From contig CBDCUW010000004.1 in NCBI GenBank assembly GCA_965222745.1, positions 1,550,001 to 1,614,000 on the forward strand: a stretch of DNA of 64,000 nucleotides, in the 5' to 3' direction. The DNA is from CBDCUW01 sp965222745. Lineage in GTDB: Bacteria > Planctomycetota > Planctomycetia > Pirellulales > Pirellulaceae. The position numbers and the translations under genes were made by a program. This document shows, one piece after another, positions 16,913 through 26,705 of the stretch. The notes under the pieces are model-generated. The model worked only from the letters and a program-made list of their open reading frames with translations, searched no databases and was not told the DNA's origin. Positions within the stretch are counted from its first letter, which is position 1; each line of letters starts with the position of its first letter.

Positions 16913-17106
16913 GAGAGTTTCCAGCGTTTTACGGGTTCAAAGCGTTCTGGCGGGTGGTTCGGCGTCGTTGAAAGGGACTGGGAAGGCAGGAGGCTAGGGG
17001 GACAAAGCTTGCCGGGCTGCCACTATCTGGTCTACGATGTGATTCTCACAGCCCTTTTTGGTTGTCCCGCCCCACCATTCCTTCCTCACACTCGGCGATA
17101 TCGATC

Positions 17107-18453
17107 ATGTTGTCGATCCTTGGTCCCAAGAGTCGTTACTGCGACGGAGTCTCGCGACGCGGATTCTTGAAAATCGGCGGCCTTTCCTTTGGTGCCGGCG
17201 GCTTCACCCTTGCCGACCTGATGCGTGCTGAAGCTGCCAGCCCCGATCCGAAACCGCACAAATCTCTGATCAACATTTTCCTGGCCGGCGGTCCGCCGCA
17301 CCAGGACATGTGGGAAATCAAATCGGAGGCTCCCGCCGAGGTGCGGGGAGAGTTCAAACCGATCAAGACAAACGTGCCGGGCATCGAGATCTGCGAGGTG
17401 TTTCCGAAGCTGGCCGGATTGATGGACAAAGCGGCCGTGATTCGCAGCGTCGTCGGCTGCAACGGAGGCCACGATTCATTCCAGTGCTTGACCGGCTGGC
17501 ACCAAAACGACCTGAGAAGTGTCGGTGGTCGCCCGGCGATCGGCAGCGCGGTTGCCAAGTTGTACGGACCGGTGGATCCGTCCGTTCCGCCCTATGTCGG
17601 ATTGGCAGCCAAGACCAAGCATGTGCCTTGGTCCGATTCGGGAAGGCCCGGTTTCTTGGGTTCAGCATACGCACCGTTCAAACCGGACGGTCCGGGAATG
17701 AAAAATATGACGCTCAACGGCATCACGCTGGAGCGTCTGTCGGATCGCCGCAAACTGCTCGGCCAAATCGACACGATGCGACGGGACATCGACATCACCG
17801 GAACGATGGAAGGAATGGACGCGTTCGGCCAGCGAGCGTTGGATGTTCTGACCAGCAGCAAGATGATCGACGCGTTGGACCTGTCCAAGGAAGACCCCAA
17901 AATCGTTGCCCGCTATGGCGACGGAAAACCGTATCAATACCAATACGACGGGGCGCCCACCTGCAACGACCATTTGTTGATCGCCCGGCGGCTGATCGAA
18001 GCGGGCTGTCGCGTGGTGAGTTTGAGTTACGGTCGTTGGGATAGCCATGGCCAAAACTTTGATCTCGTCCGCGATCATGGCGGCAAGTTGGATCAATGTT
18101 TGAGCGCTTTGATCGAAGATCTTGAACAGCGCGGCATGTTGGACGATGTCACCATCGCGGTGTGGGGTGAGTTTGGCCGTACACCCAAGATCAACAAGAA
18201 CGCCGGTCGCGATCACTGGACGCGAGTCAGTTGTGCTTACCTGGCCGGCGGAGGCATGAATACCGGACAAGCCATCGGTTCGACCAATCGAATGGGCGAA
18301 GAACCGGCCAATCGTCCCGTGCATATGCAGGAGATCGTTGCCACGCTGTACAACAATCTTGGTATCGACACGGCGACGGCCACCATTGCCGATCCCACCG
18401 GTCGCCCGCAGTACCTGGTGGAACATGACCCTGTTGGCGAGTTGGTTTCGTGA
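17107..18453 (+). CDS. DUF1501 secreted protein with Tat-type leader
   Basis: A 448-residue protein from ATG 17107; an in-frame TTG at 17062 precedes it. The N-terminus has SRRGFLKIGGLSFGAGG, a Tat signal for export of a folded protein. DUF1501 belongs to the alkaline phosphatase/sulfatase-like fold: INIFLAGGPPHQDMWEIK, VIRSVVGCNGGHDSFQCLTGW, and the C-terminal VWGEFGRTPKINKNAGRDHW motif carry the conserved residues. In planctomycetes it nearly always pairs with a DUF1549/DUF1553 cytochrome protein, as here (GTGA overlap). The biochemical role of the pair is not established; polysaccharide or sulfated polymer use is often proposed. Confidence 0.93.
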   Translation: MLSILGPKSRYCDGVSRRGFLKIGGLSFGAGGFTLADLMRAEAASPDPKPHKSLINIFLAGGPPHQDMWEIKSEAPAEVRGEFKPIKTNVPGIEICEVFPKLAGLMDKAAVIRSVVGCNGGHDSFQCLTGWHQNDLRSVGGRPAIGSAVAKLYGPVDPSVPPYVGLAAKTKHVPWSDSGRPGFLGSAYAPFKPDGPGMKNMTLNGITLERLSDRRKLLGQIDTMRRDIDITGTMEGMDAFGQRALDVLTSSKMIDALDLSKEDPKIVARYGDGKPYQYQYDGAPTCNDHLLIARRLIEAGCRVVSLSYGRWDSHGQNFDLVRDHGGKLDQCLSALIEDLEQRGMLDDVTIAVWGEFGRTPKINKNAGRDHWTRVSCAYLAGGGMNTGQAIGSTNRMGEEPANRPVHMQEIVATLYNNLGIDTATATIADPTGRPQYLVEHDPVGELVS

Positions 18454-20954
18454 ATCAGGTTTTCGTGTGGCGATTCTTCCGGCGATGGACTTTGGGGTTG
18501 GTTTGTCTGATTGGACTGGTGTCGATTCCTTGCGGATCAGCCGGGCTGTCGGCGGACGAACCCGTTTCGATTCACATTGAGAATGGAAACATCGACGGCG
18601 ATTCTGGGCCAGCGGCTCACCTGTTGGGCCGCGACGCGCGGTTGCAGTTGATCGTCACCGCGACATTCGGACCGCGCGACCGCCGCGATTGGACTCGCTC
18701 GGTAAAGTTCACTTCCCAGCCCGAAGGAATCGTTCGCATCCAGGATTCGTTGGTCACGCCTCTTGCCAACGGTACCGCCAAAGTGATCGCCCGTGACAAC
18801 CACGGAAACGTCGCGGAAACTCAAATCCAAGTGACCGGTATCGGCGAAAACCTTCCCACCAGTTTTCCCGGACAGATCGTTCCGATTTTCACCAAGCTCA
18901 GCTGCAACAGCGGCGGATGTCACGGCAAGATCGCTGGGCAAAACGGCTTTCGGCTATCACTGCTGGGATTCGAACCGCGCGAAGACTACGAACATTTGGT
19001 CAGTGAATCGCGTGGTCGCCGCGTTTCGCCAGCCACTCCCGATCAAAGTTTGTTGCTGTTGAAAGCGATCAACGCTTCTCCGCACGGCGGCGGCCAACGG
19101 TTGGAAAAAGATTCGCACGAATACCGATTGCTTCGCCGCTGGATCGCCAGCGGAATGCCCTACGGAAGCGGCGATGACCCGCAGGTGGTTGCGATCGACG
19201 TCTTCCCCCAACAGCGCCGACTGCAGGCCAGTTCGTCTCAGCAACTGTCGGTGGTGGCGACCTATTCAGACGGAACGACCGAAGACATCACGCGAGCAGC
19301 GGTGTACGAATCGAACGATACCGAGATGGCCGATGTCAGCCCGACGGGACTGGTTCAACTGAAAAACCTGTTCGGCGACGTTGCGGTGATGGCGCGGTAC
19401 CAGGGCCAAGTCACGGTGTTCCGCGCCGATGTCCCGCTGGGAGCGACCGACGACTGGAACGACGACCAGTGGCCCCGCCCGAAGAATATCGTCGACCAGA
19501 CCGTGTTTGCCAAATTGAAATCGCTGGGCATTCCGCCCGCGCCGCAGTGTGACGATGCGACGTTCATTCGAAGAGCGACTTTGGACATCGCCGGCCGGTT
19601 GCCGACGCTGGAGGAAGTGAACCAGTTTTGCAACAGCGACAACGATGACAAACGGGAAATGCTGGTCGATCGTTTGCTGGAAAGTGACGACTACGCCAGT
19701 TACTTTGCCAGGAAGTGGAGCGGCATTCTGCGAAACTCACGAGGCGGCGGCAGCCTGCAGTTGAGCACTCTGGCGTTTCATCGTTGGATTCGAGAATCCC
19801 TACGAACGAACAAACCATACGACCTTTTCGTTCGCGAACTGGTCACCGCTTCGGGAACGATGGCCAACAACCCGGCGGTCGCCTGGTTGAAGCAGGTTTC
19901 CGACACCAATCAGCGGGTCGAAGATGTGGCGCAGTTGTTCTTGGGCCAACGAATTCAGTGCGCCCGCTGTCACCATCATCCCTACGAGAAGTGGAGCCAG
20001 AAGAACTACGCACAGATGTCGGCCTTCTTCACGTTGGTCAGCAAGAAAACGAGCGACGATCAAAACGAGCCGACGTTTGTGACGCGAGTCGGCGGAGCTT
20101 CGGCGCCCCATCCGAAAACTCGCCAAGCCTTGAAGCCTGCCGGATTGAATACCGATGATTTGGCCATTCCGGCAACCGACGATCCCCGTGCTCATTTGGC
20201 CGATTGGATGACCGATCCCGACAATCCTTTCTTTGCTCGGTCGCTGGCCAATCGTTATTGGAAGCACTTCATGGGCCGCGGCATGGTCGAACCCGAAGAC
20301 GACATGCGAGTGACCAATCCGCCATCCAATCCGCAGCTGCTTGACGGCATGGCGCAGTCGTTCATCGAATCGGGTTATGACCTCAAGGCGCTTGTCCGGT
20401 TGATTTGCACCTCCCGTGTTTACTCGTCATCCAGTGATGCCAGCGACGGAAACTTGGCAGATCGCCGCAGTCATTCTCGCTATTACCCCAAGCGTTTGAC
20501 TGCCGAAGTGTTGTTGGATGCGGTCGATCGCGTCACCCTCAACACCACGACGTTCGCCGGCATGCCGCTGGGAACCAAGGCGATTGAGTTGCCCGATTCG
20601 GGTTTTAGTTCCTATTTTCTGGATGTGTTCGGCCAACCCGATGCGAGAACCGCCTGTGAATGCGAGCGGTCTCAAGAAGCCAACTTGGCGCAGAGTCTGC
20701 ATTTGTTGAATTCCGAGGAAATGCAGGCGAAGCTTTCGACCGACGGCGGACGAGCCGCCAAGCTGGCTGCCGATCCGCGCAGCGACGAAGAAAAGTTGCG
20801 CGAACTATACTTGATCACGCTCGCCCGACCGCCGCGCAGCGATGAGCTGGCGGCGACGCTTCAGTACTTTGCCGGCAAAGAGAACCGGAGGGAAGCGTAC
20901 GAAGATGTCGTTTGGGGGTTGGTCAATTCCAAAGAGTTCATGTTCAACCATTGA
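18450..20954 (+). CDS. PSCyt2-type cytochrome protein: Big2-like, DUF1549 and DUF1553 domains
   Basis: An 834-residue exported protein whose start GTG 18450 overlaps the upstream stop. A signal peptide (RWTLGLVCLIGLVSIPCGSAG) is followed by an Ig-like region and a heme-binding CX4CH site (C152-C157-H158, CNSGGCHGK). Another Ig-like/Big2 segment (VVATYSDGTTEDITRAAVYES) comes next. DUF1549 starts near residue 350, contains C504-A-R-C507-H508 (canonical CxxCH) and runs into DUF1553 (HLADWMTDPDNPFFARSLANRYWKHFMGRG). It probably carries two hemes and acts in the periplasm with the DUF1501 partner, perhaps as an electron-transfer or oxidative enzyme. Confidence 0.93.
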   Translation: MNQVFVWRFFRRWTLGLVCLIGLVSIPCGSAGLSADEPVSIHIENGNIDGDSGPAAHLLGRDARLQLIVTATFGPRDRRDWTRSVKFTSQPEGIVRIQDSLVTPLANGTAKVIARDNHGNVAETQIQVTGIGENLPTSFPGQIVPIFTKLSCNSGGCHGKIAGQNGFRLSLLGFEPREDYEHLVSESRGRRVSPATPDQSLLLLKAINASPHGGGQRLEKDSHEYRLLRRWIASGMPYGSGDDPQVVAIDVFPQQRRLQASSSQQLSVVATYSDGTTEDITRAAVYESNDTEMADVSPTGLVQLKNLFGDVAVMARYQGQVTVFRADVPLGATDDWNDDQWPRPKNIVDQTVFAKLKSLGIPPAPQCDDATFIRRATLDIAGRLPTLEEVNQFCNSDNDDKREMLVDRLLESDDYASYFARKWSGILRNSRGGGSLQLSTLAFHRWIRESLRTNKPYDLFVRELVTASGTMANNPAVAWLKQVSDTNQRVEDVAQLFLGQRIQCARCHHHPYEKWSQKNYAQMSAFFTLVSKKTSDDQNEPTFVTRVGGASAPHPKTRQALKPAGLNTDDLAIPATDDPRAHLADWMTDPDNPFFARSLANRYWKHFMGRGMVEPEDDMRVTNPPSNPQLLDGMAQSFIESGYDLKALVRLICTSRVYSSSSDASDGNLADRRSHSRYYPKRLTAEVLLDAVDRVTLNTTTFAGMPLGTKAIELPDSGFSSYFLDVFGQPDARTACECERSQEANLAQSLHLLNSEEMQAKLSTDGGRAAKLAADPRSDEEKLRELYLITLARPPRSDELAATLQYFAGKENRREAYEDVVWGLVNSKEFMFNH

Positions 20955-20977
20955 TTCGTCTTTCTGTGTTACAAACG

Positions 20978-21251
20978 GCAAAAAGCTTTTCAACGTGCGC
21001 AGATTTCTTGGCCATAAAAAACGCGAGAAGACACGAAAAGTTTTTGCACCTTTTAGTGGCAATCTCATCAGGCAGTCCGATGCCAAAAGCGGTGAACTGG
21101 CCGACCGTCGGCGATTTCTCCGAAATCGCTTCGTACTCTCCTAGCAGAGAAAATCTCTTCAAGATGCGCAGGTTTTTTAGCCACAAAGAACGCGAGAAGA
21201 CACGAAAACCTTTTGTGTCTTTTGGCGTTTTTTGTGGCTATCTCATCAGGC
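20978..21251. repeat. Intergenic repeats: two copies of a CACAAAG-type hairpin plus one GCGATTTC element
   Basis: The 323-base gap holds no gene. Copy 1 (about 20978-21073) and copy 2 (about 21150-21251) share a leader, the core CGCGAGAAGACACGAAAA, and the tail ATCTCATCAGGC. In copy 2, AGCCACAAAGAACGC (21179-21193) pairs 14 of 15 with GCGTTTTTTGTGGCT (21225-21239), and AAGACAC pairs with GTGTCTT inside. Between them, near 21108-21126, lies GCGATTTCTCCGAAATCGC. Confidence 0.75.
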
Positions 21252-21277
21252 TGCTTTGGTTGCGGATTCGCCGCACC

Positions 21278-23482
21278 GTGTTTTTCGGTGACACTGACAA
21301 ATCCTGCTGGCTTCCTTGGGTGGCGCGATCGCTGGTGGTTTTCTTGGCCGTGGTGTTGGCCAGTAGCGCGGTGGGCCAATTGCCAACGGCGGAATTGACT
21401 GCAATCGCGCCACTTGGTGCGAAGGCGGGAAGTGAAACGGAGCTTCGTTGGTCGGCGGGAAATCGGCTGGACGAAGTGGAACAACTGCGGTTTTCTCATC
21501 CCGGCATCACCGCCGAGTTGGCGACCGACGATCCGCTTGCTTTCAGCGACAAGCGGCAACCGCGATACGGACACTTCCGCGTCAAAGTCGCCGATTCCGT
21601 TCCACCCGGCCGCTACGAAGTCCGCGCAGCCGGTCGGCACGGTGTTTCCAATCCGCGCCTCTTTTTGGTGCATGCGTTGGCTGGCGGCGACCTCCGCACC
21701 GCGCCAAGTTCGGCGAAAGATTCGCCGACGGATCTGCCACTGGATACCCTCTATCAATCCAAAACGGACGCCGCGAAAGTTCATTATTTCGCTCTGCATG
21801 CGGAAGCGGAACAGACACTACGTGTCGATTGCCTGGCATCACGGATCGATACGTTGGCGATCCCCGTACTGACGTTGTTCGACGCAGCCGGGCGTACGAT
21901 TCAGATGCAAAGCGGATCGGACAACTCCGACCCACAATTGATCATCGAATCACAACAAGCGGCCGATTACGTTCTTACCGTTCATGATGCCATCTATCGT
22001 GGCGGTGAAGAATTCGGATACGTGATCGTCGCGCAGATCGATGACCAAGCGACTGATTTGGTTTCACCGCAGGACGAAACGTCTCGATGGAAACCGCAGC
22101 CGGGACAAGTACCTGCCGCCTTGACGGCAAACGCGGCGGCGGTAACCGCAGAAATGTTTGGCGACGTGATCGAGATCGAAGAGACGTCCGATGCAAAGAC
22201 GATCACTCCACCCTGTACCCTGCATGCCTGGTTTGACTCGCGCGACGACGAAGACGTTTACGAATTTTCGGCCCAGAAAGGGCAGCAGCTTGTCATCGAC
22301 GTTGTGTCGCATCGCATCGGACAGCCCACCGATTGTCGGGTCGTCGTGCAACGGGCCGAGCCGCAGCCGTCGGGTGATCCGCAATGGAAACAGGTTGCCA
22401 TTGGCGACGACATTCAGAACATCGGTGACGCCGCACTGAAACTCTGGTCGGCCGATTCGCAGCTCACCTTCACGGCGCCACAAGAAGCGACCTACCGGTT
22501 GGTCCTGCGAGACCTCGATACCGGTCAGACGCTGCAAAAGTCGCAGCAGTACTTCGTCCAGCTGCGCCGTCCGGAACCGCGATTCGACCTGGTGGCTTAC
22601 CGGCCGTTTCCGGCCAAGGACGCGAATTCATCTCGGCCGATCGGATCGCAGCTGTTTCGCGGCGGTACCGAAGCGATTCGCGTCTACTGCTTGCGCAAGG
22701 ATGGTTGGACCGGCGCCGTGGAACTCACCGTCGAAGGGCTTCCCGCCGGTGTCACGTGCGCACCGGCAACGATCGCAGCCAATCAAAACCAGGCGCAACT
22801 GACGCTGGTTGCCGCGGAGGACGCCGGCAAGGCGATTGCCGACATCCAAGTCACCGGACGAGCCTCGGACGCCGCCGGCTCACCATCGCAACGGGCCACG
22901 TCAGCGGTGATCACCTGGGGACGCGGGCAGTTGCGAGAATCGATTCGGAGCCGAATGTCAAACGATTTGACGATCGCGGTTTCCGACAAAGATCTTCTCC
23001 CGGTCTCGGTCAGCATCGGCGATGGCAAGATTCCCGAAGTCAAAAAGGGAGAATCGTTGACGTTGCCGGTCAAGCTGAAACGGCGCGAGGGCGGGAAGGT
23101 CAACTACATCGTGCGACCCCGTGATTTGCCACCCAAAGTGACTTCCGGCGACGTCACGATCGCCCCCGACAAAGACGAAGCCAATGTCGTTTTGAAAGTG
23201 GCTGGTGATGCTCCCGCGGGAACTTATTCGCTATGGCTGCAAGCAGAAACTAAAATCAAGGTCAAACCCAACCCGCAAGCTCTCGAGCGCGCCCAGGCGT
23301 ATCGAGCCCACCTGCAAAAGCTTCGCGACGATCCGGCGAAAGCGGATCGACACGAAGCGATCGACGCGGCAATCAAGGCCGCCGACGGACGAATCGCAGC
23401 AGCCCAAGGTGCTGCGAAAGATCAGGAACTGACCTTGTTCCTTCCCTCCCCCCACCTGTCCATTCGAATCGTAGACCCATGA
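21278..23482 (+). CDS. Exported protein with PPC-type/beta-sandwich domains
   Basis: The start is uncertain. GTG 21278 gives 734 residues with a signal peptide (WVARSLVVFLAVVLASSAVGQ), and GTG 21320 is an alternative; the open frame back to 20912 runs through repeats and the previous gene. The body has several beta-sandwich domains, including two stretches like bacterial pre-peptidase C-terminal (PPC) domains (YQSKTDAAKVHYFALHAEAEQTLRVDCLASRIDT; CTLHAWFDSRDDEDVYEFSAQKGQQLVIDVVS). A charged helical tail follows (ALERAQAYRAHLQKLRDDP). It is the third member of the DUF1501 cluster and overlaps the next gene by 4 bases. Binding of a polymer or partner protein is the likely role; no catalytic motif is seen. 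Confidence 0.75.
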   Translation: MFFGDTDKSCWLPWVARSLVVFLAVVLASSAVGQLPTAELTAIAPLGAKAGSETELRWSAGNRLDEVEQLRFSHPGITAELATDDPLAFSDKRQPRYGHFRVKVADSVPPGRYEVRAAGRHGVSNPRLFLVHALAGGDLRTAPSSAKDSPTDLPLDTLYQSKTDAAKVHYFALHAEAEQTLRVDCLASRIDTLAIPVLTLFDAAGRTIQMQSGSDNSDPQLIIESQQAADYVLTVHDAIYRGGEEFGYVIVAQIDDQATDLVSPQDETSRWKPQPGQVPAALTANAAAVTAEMFGDVIEIEETSDAKTITPPCTLHAWFDSRDDEDVYEFSAQKGQQLVIDVVSHRIGQPTDCRVVVQRAEPQPSGDPQWKQVAIGDDIQNIGDAALKLWSADSQLTFTAPQEATYRLVLRDLDTGQTLQKSQQYFVQLRRPEPRFDLVAYRPFPAKDANSSRPIGSQLFRGGTEAIRVYCLRKDGWTGAVELTVEGLPAGVTCAPATIAANQNQAQLTLVAAEDAGKAIADIQVTGRASDAAGSPSQRATSAVITWGRGQLRESIRSRMSNDLTIAVSDKDLLPVSVSIGDGKIPEVKKGESLTLPVKLKRREGGKVNYIVRPRDLPPKVTSGDVTIAPDKDEANVVLKVAGDAPAGTYSLWLQAETKIKVKPNPQALERAQAYRAHLQKLRDDPAKADRHEAIDAAIKAADGRIAAAQGAAKDQELTLFLPSPHLSIRIVDP

Positions 23483-26400
23483 TGATCTCTACACTGCCCA
23501 GCAAGCATCGTTTGGTGCCGTTTGTCTTGATGTCGATCATGACGATCACAGCCGCCGCCGAATTGCCGCTTCCTGTTTCCGAAATCGAAAGGGCACAGCC
23601 GGTCGACTATGCCAAGGAGATCGCGCCGCTGCTGAAACGAAATTGCCTGGCCTGTCATTATGAAAAGGAAGCGGAGGGTGGCCTGAACCTGGAAACCCAT
23701 CAGAGCATTCTCCAAGGCGGCGATTCGGGACCGGCTGTGACGCCCAAAGATGCCGCGGCAAGCTTGCTGATGACCCGGGCGACCGGCGCGGAAGAACCAT
23801 TGATGCCGCCCGAGGACAACACCGTCGGCGCCAAACCGCTGACGCCTGAAGAACTTGGGTTGATCAAGTTGTGGATCGACCAAGGTGCCCCCGCGGGCAA
23901 AGAAATGGCTGCCGGACCGATCGAGTGGCAGCCGATTCCGGAAACGATTCGCACGATCTATGCGATGGACGTTTCGGCCGATGGACGGTTGCTTGCATCC
24001 GGCCGCGGAAACAGGGTGGCGGTCTTTGACCTGCAGTCCAAAACCGAACTGGGCAGCCTTGTCGATCCCGCGCTGTCACAAGGTTCGGCCGGCAACGTCG
24101 CCGATGTCGACCTGATCCAATCGATTGCTTTTGCGCCCGATGGTCAGACGATCGCCACGGGCGGTTTTCGGACAGTCAAGATTTGGCGCAAGACCGACCA
24201 ACGTCTTTCGCTTTCTGATTCGCCGTTGGCATCCGCCGCCGGCCTGGTGGCGGTCAATTCGGATCGCAGTGCCGTCGCGCTGGTCAACGCGATTGGCGAC
24301 ATCGAAATACGTTCTGCCGACAACCAACTGTTGCAAACACGCAGCGGCGACGTGGATCCGATCACCGGGTTGGCATGGGCAGCCGACCGGGTGATTCACT
24401 GTGACCAACGGGGACGGCTGGTGGTTTGGCAACCTGCTGATGGAAAAGTCATTGCCAGCGTCGAAGCGGATGCTCCGCTGCACGGGCTATCGGTCGCCCA
24501 AGATGGAACTGCGGTGGCAGCGATCAACCATCAGCGTCAAATCATGCTCTGGCGTCTGCAGGCGGCCGAGGATTCCAAGCAAGTGCTTCAGCCTTTCCAG
24601 CTGGAAGCAGCCAAGTCAATTGCCGATGCCACCGCGGCCACTTTCGCTTCCAAACCAAGCCCGATGTTGGTCGTTGCCGGCGAATCAAGCGGTGTGCAAT
24701 TGGTGAATTTGGCCGACGGAAAATTGATCCGCAAGATCGATCACGGCGCGGCGGTCGACGCATTGGCAATCCGTGATGACGGCAGCCAACTGGCCAGCGG
24801 CGGCAGAGACGGCAAAGTTCGCACTTGGTCGATCGGTGACGGAAAAGCGATTCTTACTTTGGAAGGCGACCCGGTGGGGCGAATCCGTTTGGCCAGGGCA
24901 AAGGCGGATGCGGATCGTCAAAATGCAACCGTTCAAAGGTTGACCGCCCAAACTGCCGAACTGGAGAAAAACGTCACCAAAGAAAGCGAAGCGCTAAAGA
25001 AGGTGACCGAAGAACGTGACAAAGCTGCCGAAGCGCTGGCAGCCGAGGAACAGAAACGCAGCGAGGCTGCCGCGAAGGTGACCGCGACCGAAGCAGTGAT
25101 CGCCAAGGCCAAGGTCGACAGCGACCAGGCTGCCAAGGCAGTGGAAGCGTCCAATCAGGCTCTTGCCGCGGCAAAAGCGACGTCAGAAAAAATGACCGCC
25201 GACATGCAGCCGCAGATCGCCGCTTTGGAAAAGGCAAACCAGGCAGCCGCCCAGGCGCAAAAACAGATCGATGCGGCCAACCAAGCTCTTCAAGCTGCCA
25301 AAGCCGAAGCCGACAAACTTGCCGCCGACATCGCTAATCGCAAGGCGGCGATCGCCAAAGCTGCAGAAGATGCCGCCAAAGCCCAACAACAATTGGACGC
25401 AGCCAACAAGACCATCGCTGACGCAAAAACGGCGACCGAAAAATCGACCAAACAACTGGAAGCAGAAAAGAAGGCCGCTGCTGCCGCGGAGGAGGCGAAG
25501 AAAAAGAGCGAAACAGAATTGGCAAAACGAAAACAAGCCTTCGATACCGCGACGCTGGCACACAACCGCGCGGTGGCTGCCGTCCCCAAGCACCAAGCGG
25601 TGATCGACGTTCAGTCGCTGCGACAAAATGTGTTGGCCACACGGCTGACCAGCATTCAAAAACAAGTGACCCAGTCTGCTGGCGGTGTTACCGCAATCAC
25701 CTACAGCGACGATGGCAGCGAAATCGTCTCGGCACATGACGGTGGCCAGCTGCGAACCTACCGCGCCTCCGACGGTGTTCCACTAGCCGCCTTTGATGCG
25801 GAAGGTCGCGCGTCGGGGGTCGTTTTTTGGCAAGACCGTACGGTCTGTGCCTACGATGATCAGGGACCAGCGTCGCTCTGGTCGCTTTCGCCACGTTGGC
25901 AGCTTCAACGCACGATCGGATCGTTGGAGGATTCGCCGATCACAGACCGGGTGACGGCGATGGATTTTCGGCCCGATGGATTGACCATTGCCGTCGGCAG
26001 CGGCCCGCCCAGCCGGTCAGGCCAAGTCCAGATCTTTTCGACCACCGGCGGACAACTGGTTCGCGACTTTGGAGAGATTCATAGTGACACCGTCTTGGGT
26101 GTCAAGTTTTCACCCGACGGACGGACTTTGGCGTCATCAGCCGCTGACAAAACAGTTCGCGTGTTGGACATCGCCAGCGGAACGGTGATTCGGTCGTTGG
26201 AAGGCCACACGCATCATGTTTTGTCGCTAGCGTGGCAAGATGACGGCCAGACGATCGCGTCGGCCAGTGCCGATCAGAACATCAAAGTGTGGAACGTCGA
26301 AACGGGCGAGCAACGTCGTACGATTGGTGGTTTTCCCAAGGAGATCACGGCGATCCGGTTTGTCGAAAGAACCAACCAGGTGATCACGTCGTGCGCCGAC

Positions 26401-26583
26401 GGCAACGTTCGTCTGCACGATACCAGCAACGGAAAATCGCTACGGTCCTTCAACGCTGGGGGCGACTTCCTGTTCACGCTGGCCGTCACCCCGGACGGAA
26501 AAACGCTGGTCGCAGGCGGGCAAAGCGGTACCATTCGCGTCTGGAACATCGCTGATGGAAAGCTGATCCACGAGTGGAAGTAG
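23479..26583 (+). CDS. PSCyt1 cytochrome with two WD40 propeller regions and a coiled-coil insert
   Basis: A 1034-residue exported protein whose start overlaps the upstream stop. A signal peptide (FVLMSIMTITAAAELP) is followed by a planctomycete cytochrome C domain with C56-L-A-C59-H60 and a likely Met ligand in EPLMPPEDN. WD40-like repeats fill about residues 155-450 and 725-1034 (GQTIATGGFRTVKIW; GVKFSPDGRTLASSAADKTVRVLD; GQTIASASADQNIKVWN). Between them lies an unusual Ala/Lys/Glu-rich coiled coil of about 240 residues, which might separate or dimerise the two propellers. It is probably periplasmic and an electron-transfer or scaffold partner of the DUF1501 and DUF1549 proteins. Confidence 0.9.
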   Translation: MMISTLPSKHRLVPFVLMSIMTITAAAELPLPVSEIERAQPVDYAKEIAPLLKRNCLACHYEKEAEGGLNLETHQSILQGGDSGPAVTPKDAAASLLMTRATGAEEPLMPPEDNTVGAKPLTPEELGLIKLWIDQGAPAGKEMAAGPIEWQPIPETIRTIYAMDVSADGRLLASGRGNRVAVFDLQSKTELGSLVDPALSQGSAGNVADVDLIQSIAFAPDGQTIATGGFRTVKIWRKTDQRLSLSDSPLASAAGLVAVNSDRSAVALVNAIGDIEIRSADNQLLQTRSGDVDPITGLAWAADRVIHCDQRGRLVVWQPADGKVIASVEADAPLHGLSVAQDGTAVAAINHQRQIMLWRLQAAEDSKQVLQPFQLEAAKSIADATAATFASKPSPMLVVAGESSGVQLVNLADGKLIRKIDHGAAVDALAIRDDGSQLASGGRDGKVRTWSIGDGKAILTLEGDPVGRIRLARAKADADRQNATVQRLTAQTAELEKNVTKESEALKKVTEERDKAAEALAAEEQKRSEAAAKVTATEAVIAKAKVDSDQAAKAVEASNQALAAAKATSEKMTADMQPQIAALEKANQAAAQAQKQIDAANQALQAAKAEADKLAADIANRKAAIAKAAEDAAKAQQQLDAANKTIADAKTATEKSTKQLEAEKKAAAAAEEAKKKSETELAKRKQAFDTATLAHNRAVAAVPKHQAVIDVQSLRQNVLATRLTSIQKQVTQSAGGVTAITYSDDGSEIVSAHDGGQLRTYRASDGVPLAAFDAEGRASGVVFWQDRTVCAYDDQGPASLWSLSPRWQLQRTIGSLEDSPITDRVTAMDFRPDGLTIAVGSGPPSRSGQVQIFSTTGGQLVRDFGEIHSDTVLGVKFSPDGRTLASSAADKTVRVLDIASGTVIRSLEGHTHHVLSLAWQDDGQTIASASADQNIKVWNVETGEQRRTIGGFPKEITAIRFVERTNQVITSCADGNVRLHDTSNGKSLRSFNAGGDFLFTLAVTPDGKTLVAGGQSGTIRVWNIADGKLIHEWK

Positions 26584-26705
26584 CAGGCCGGTTTGTCCGG
26601 TTTCCAGGGGGCTTGCGCGCTGATTCGACCGGTCGATGGAAGTTTTGGTAAAATCGGGGTAGAGTACGTCAGTTGGTTTTGGACGTTCGACCCGGGAGGT
26701 CTCCG

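Noticed and set aside
20912..21277. Upstream extension of the 21278-23482 gene
   Set aside because: It runs through repeat elements and the end of the previous gene; the signal peptide is only near the later start.
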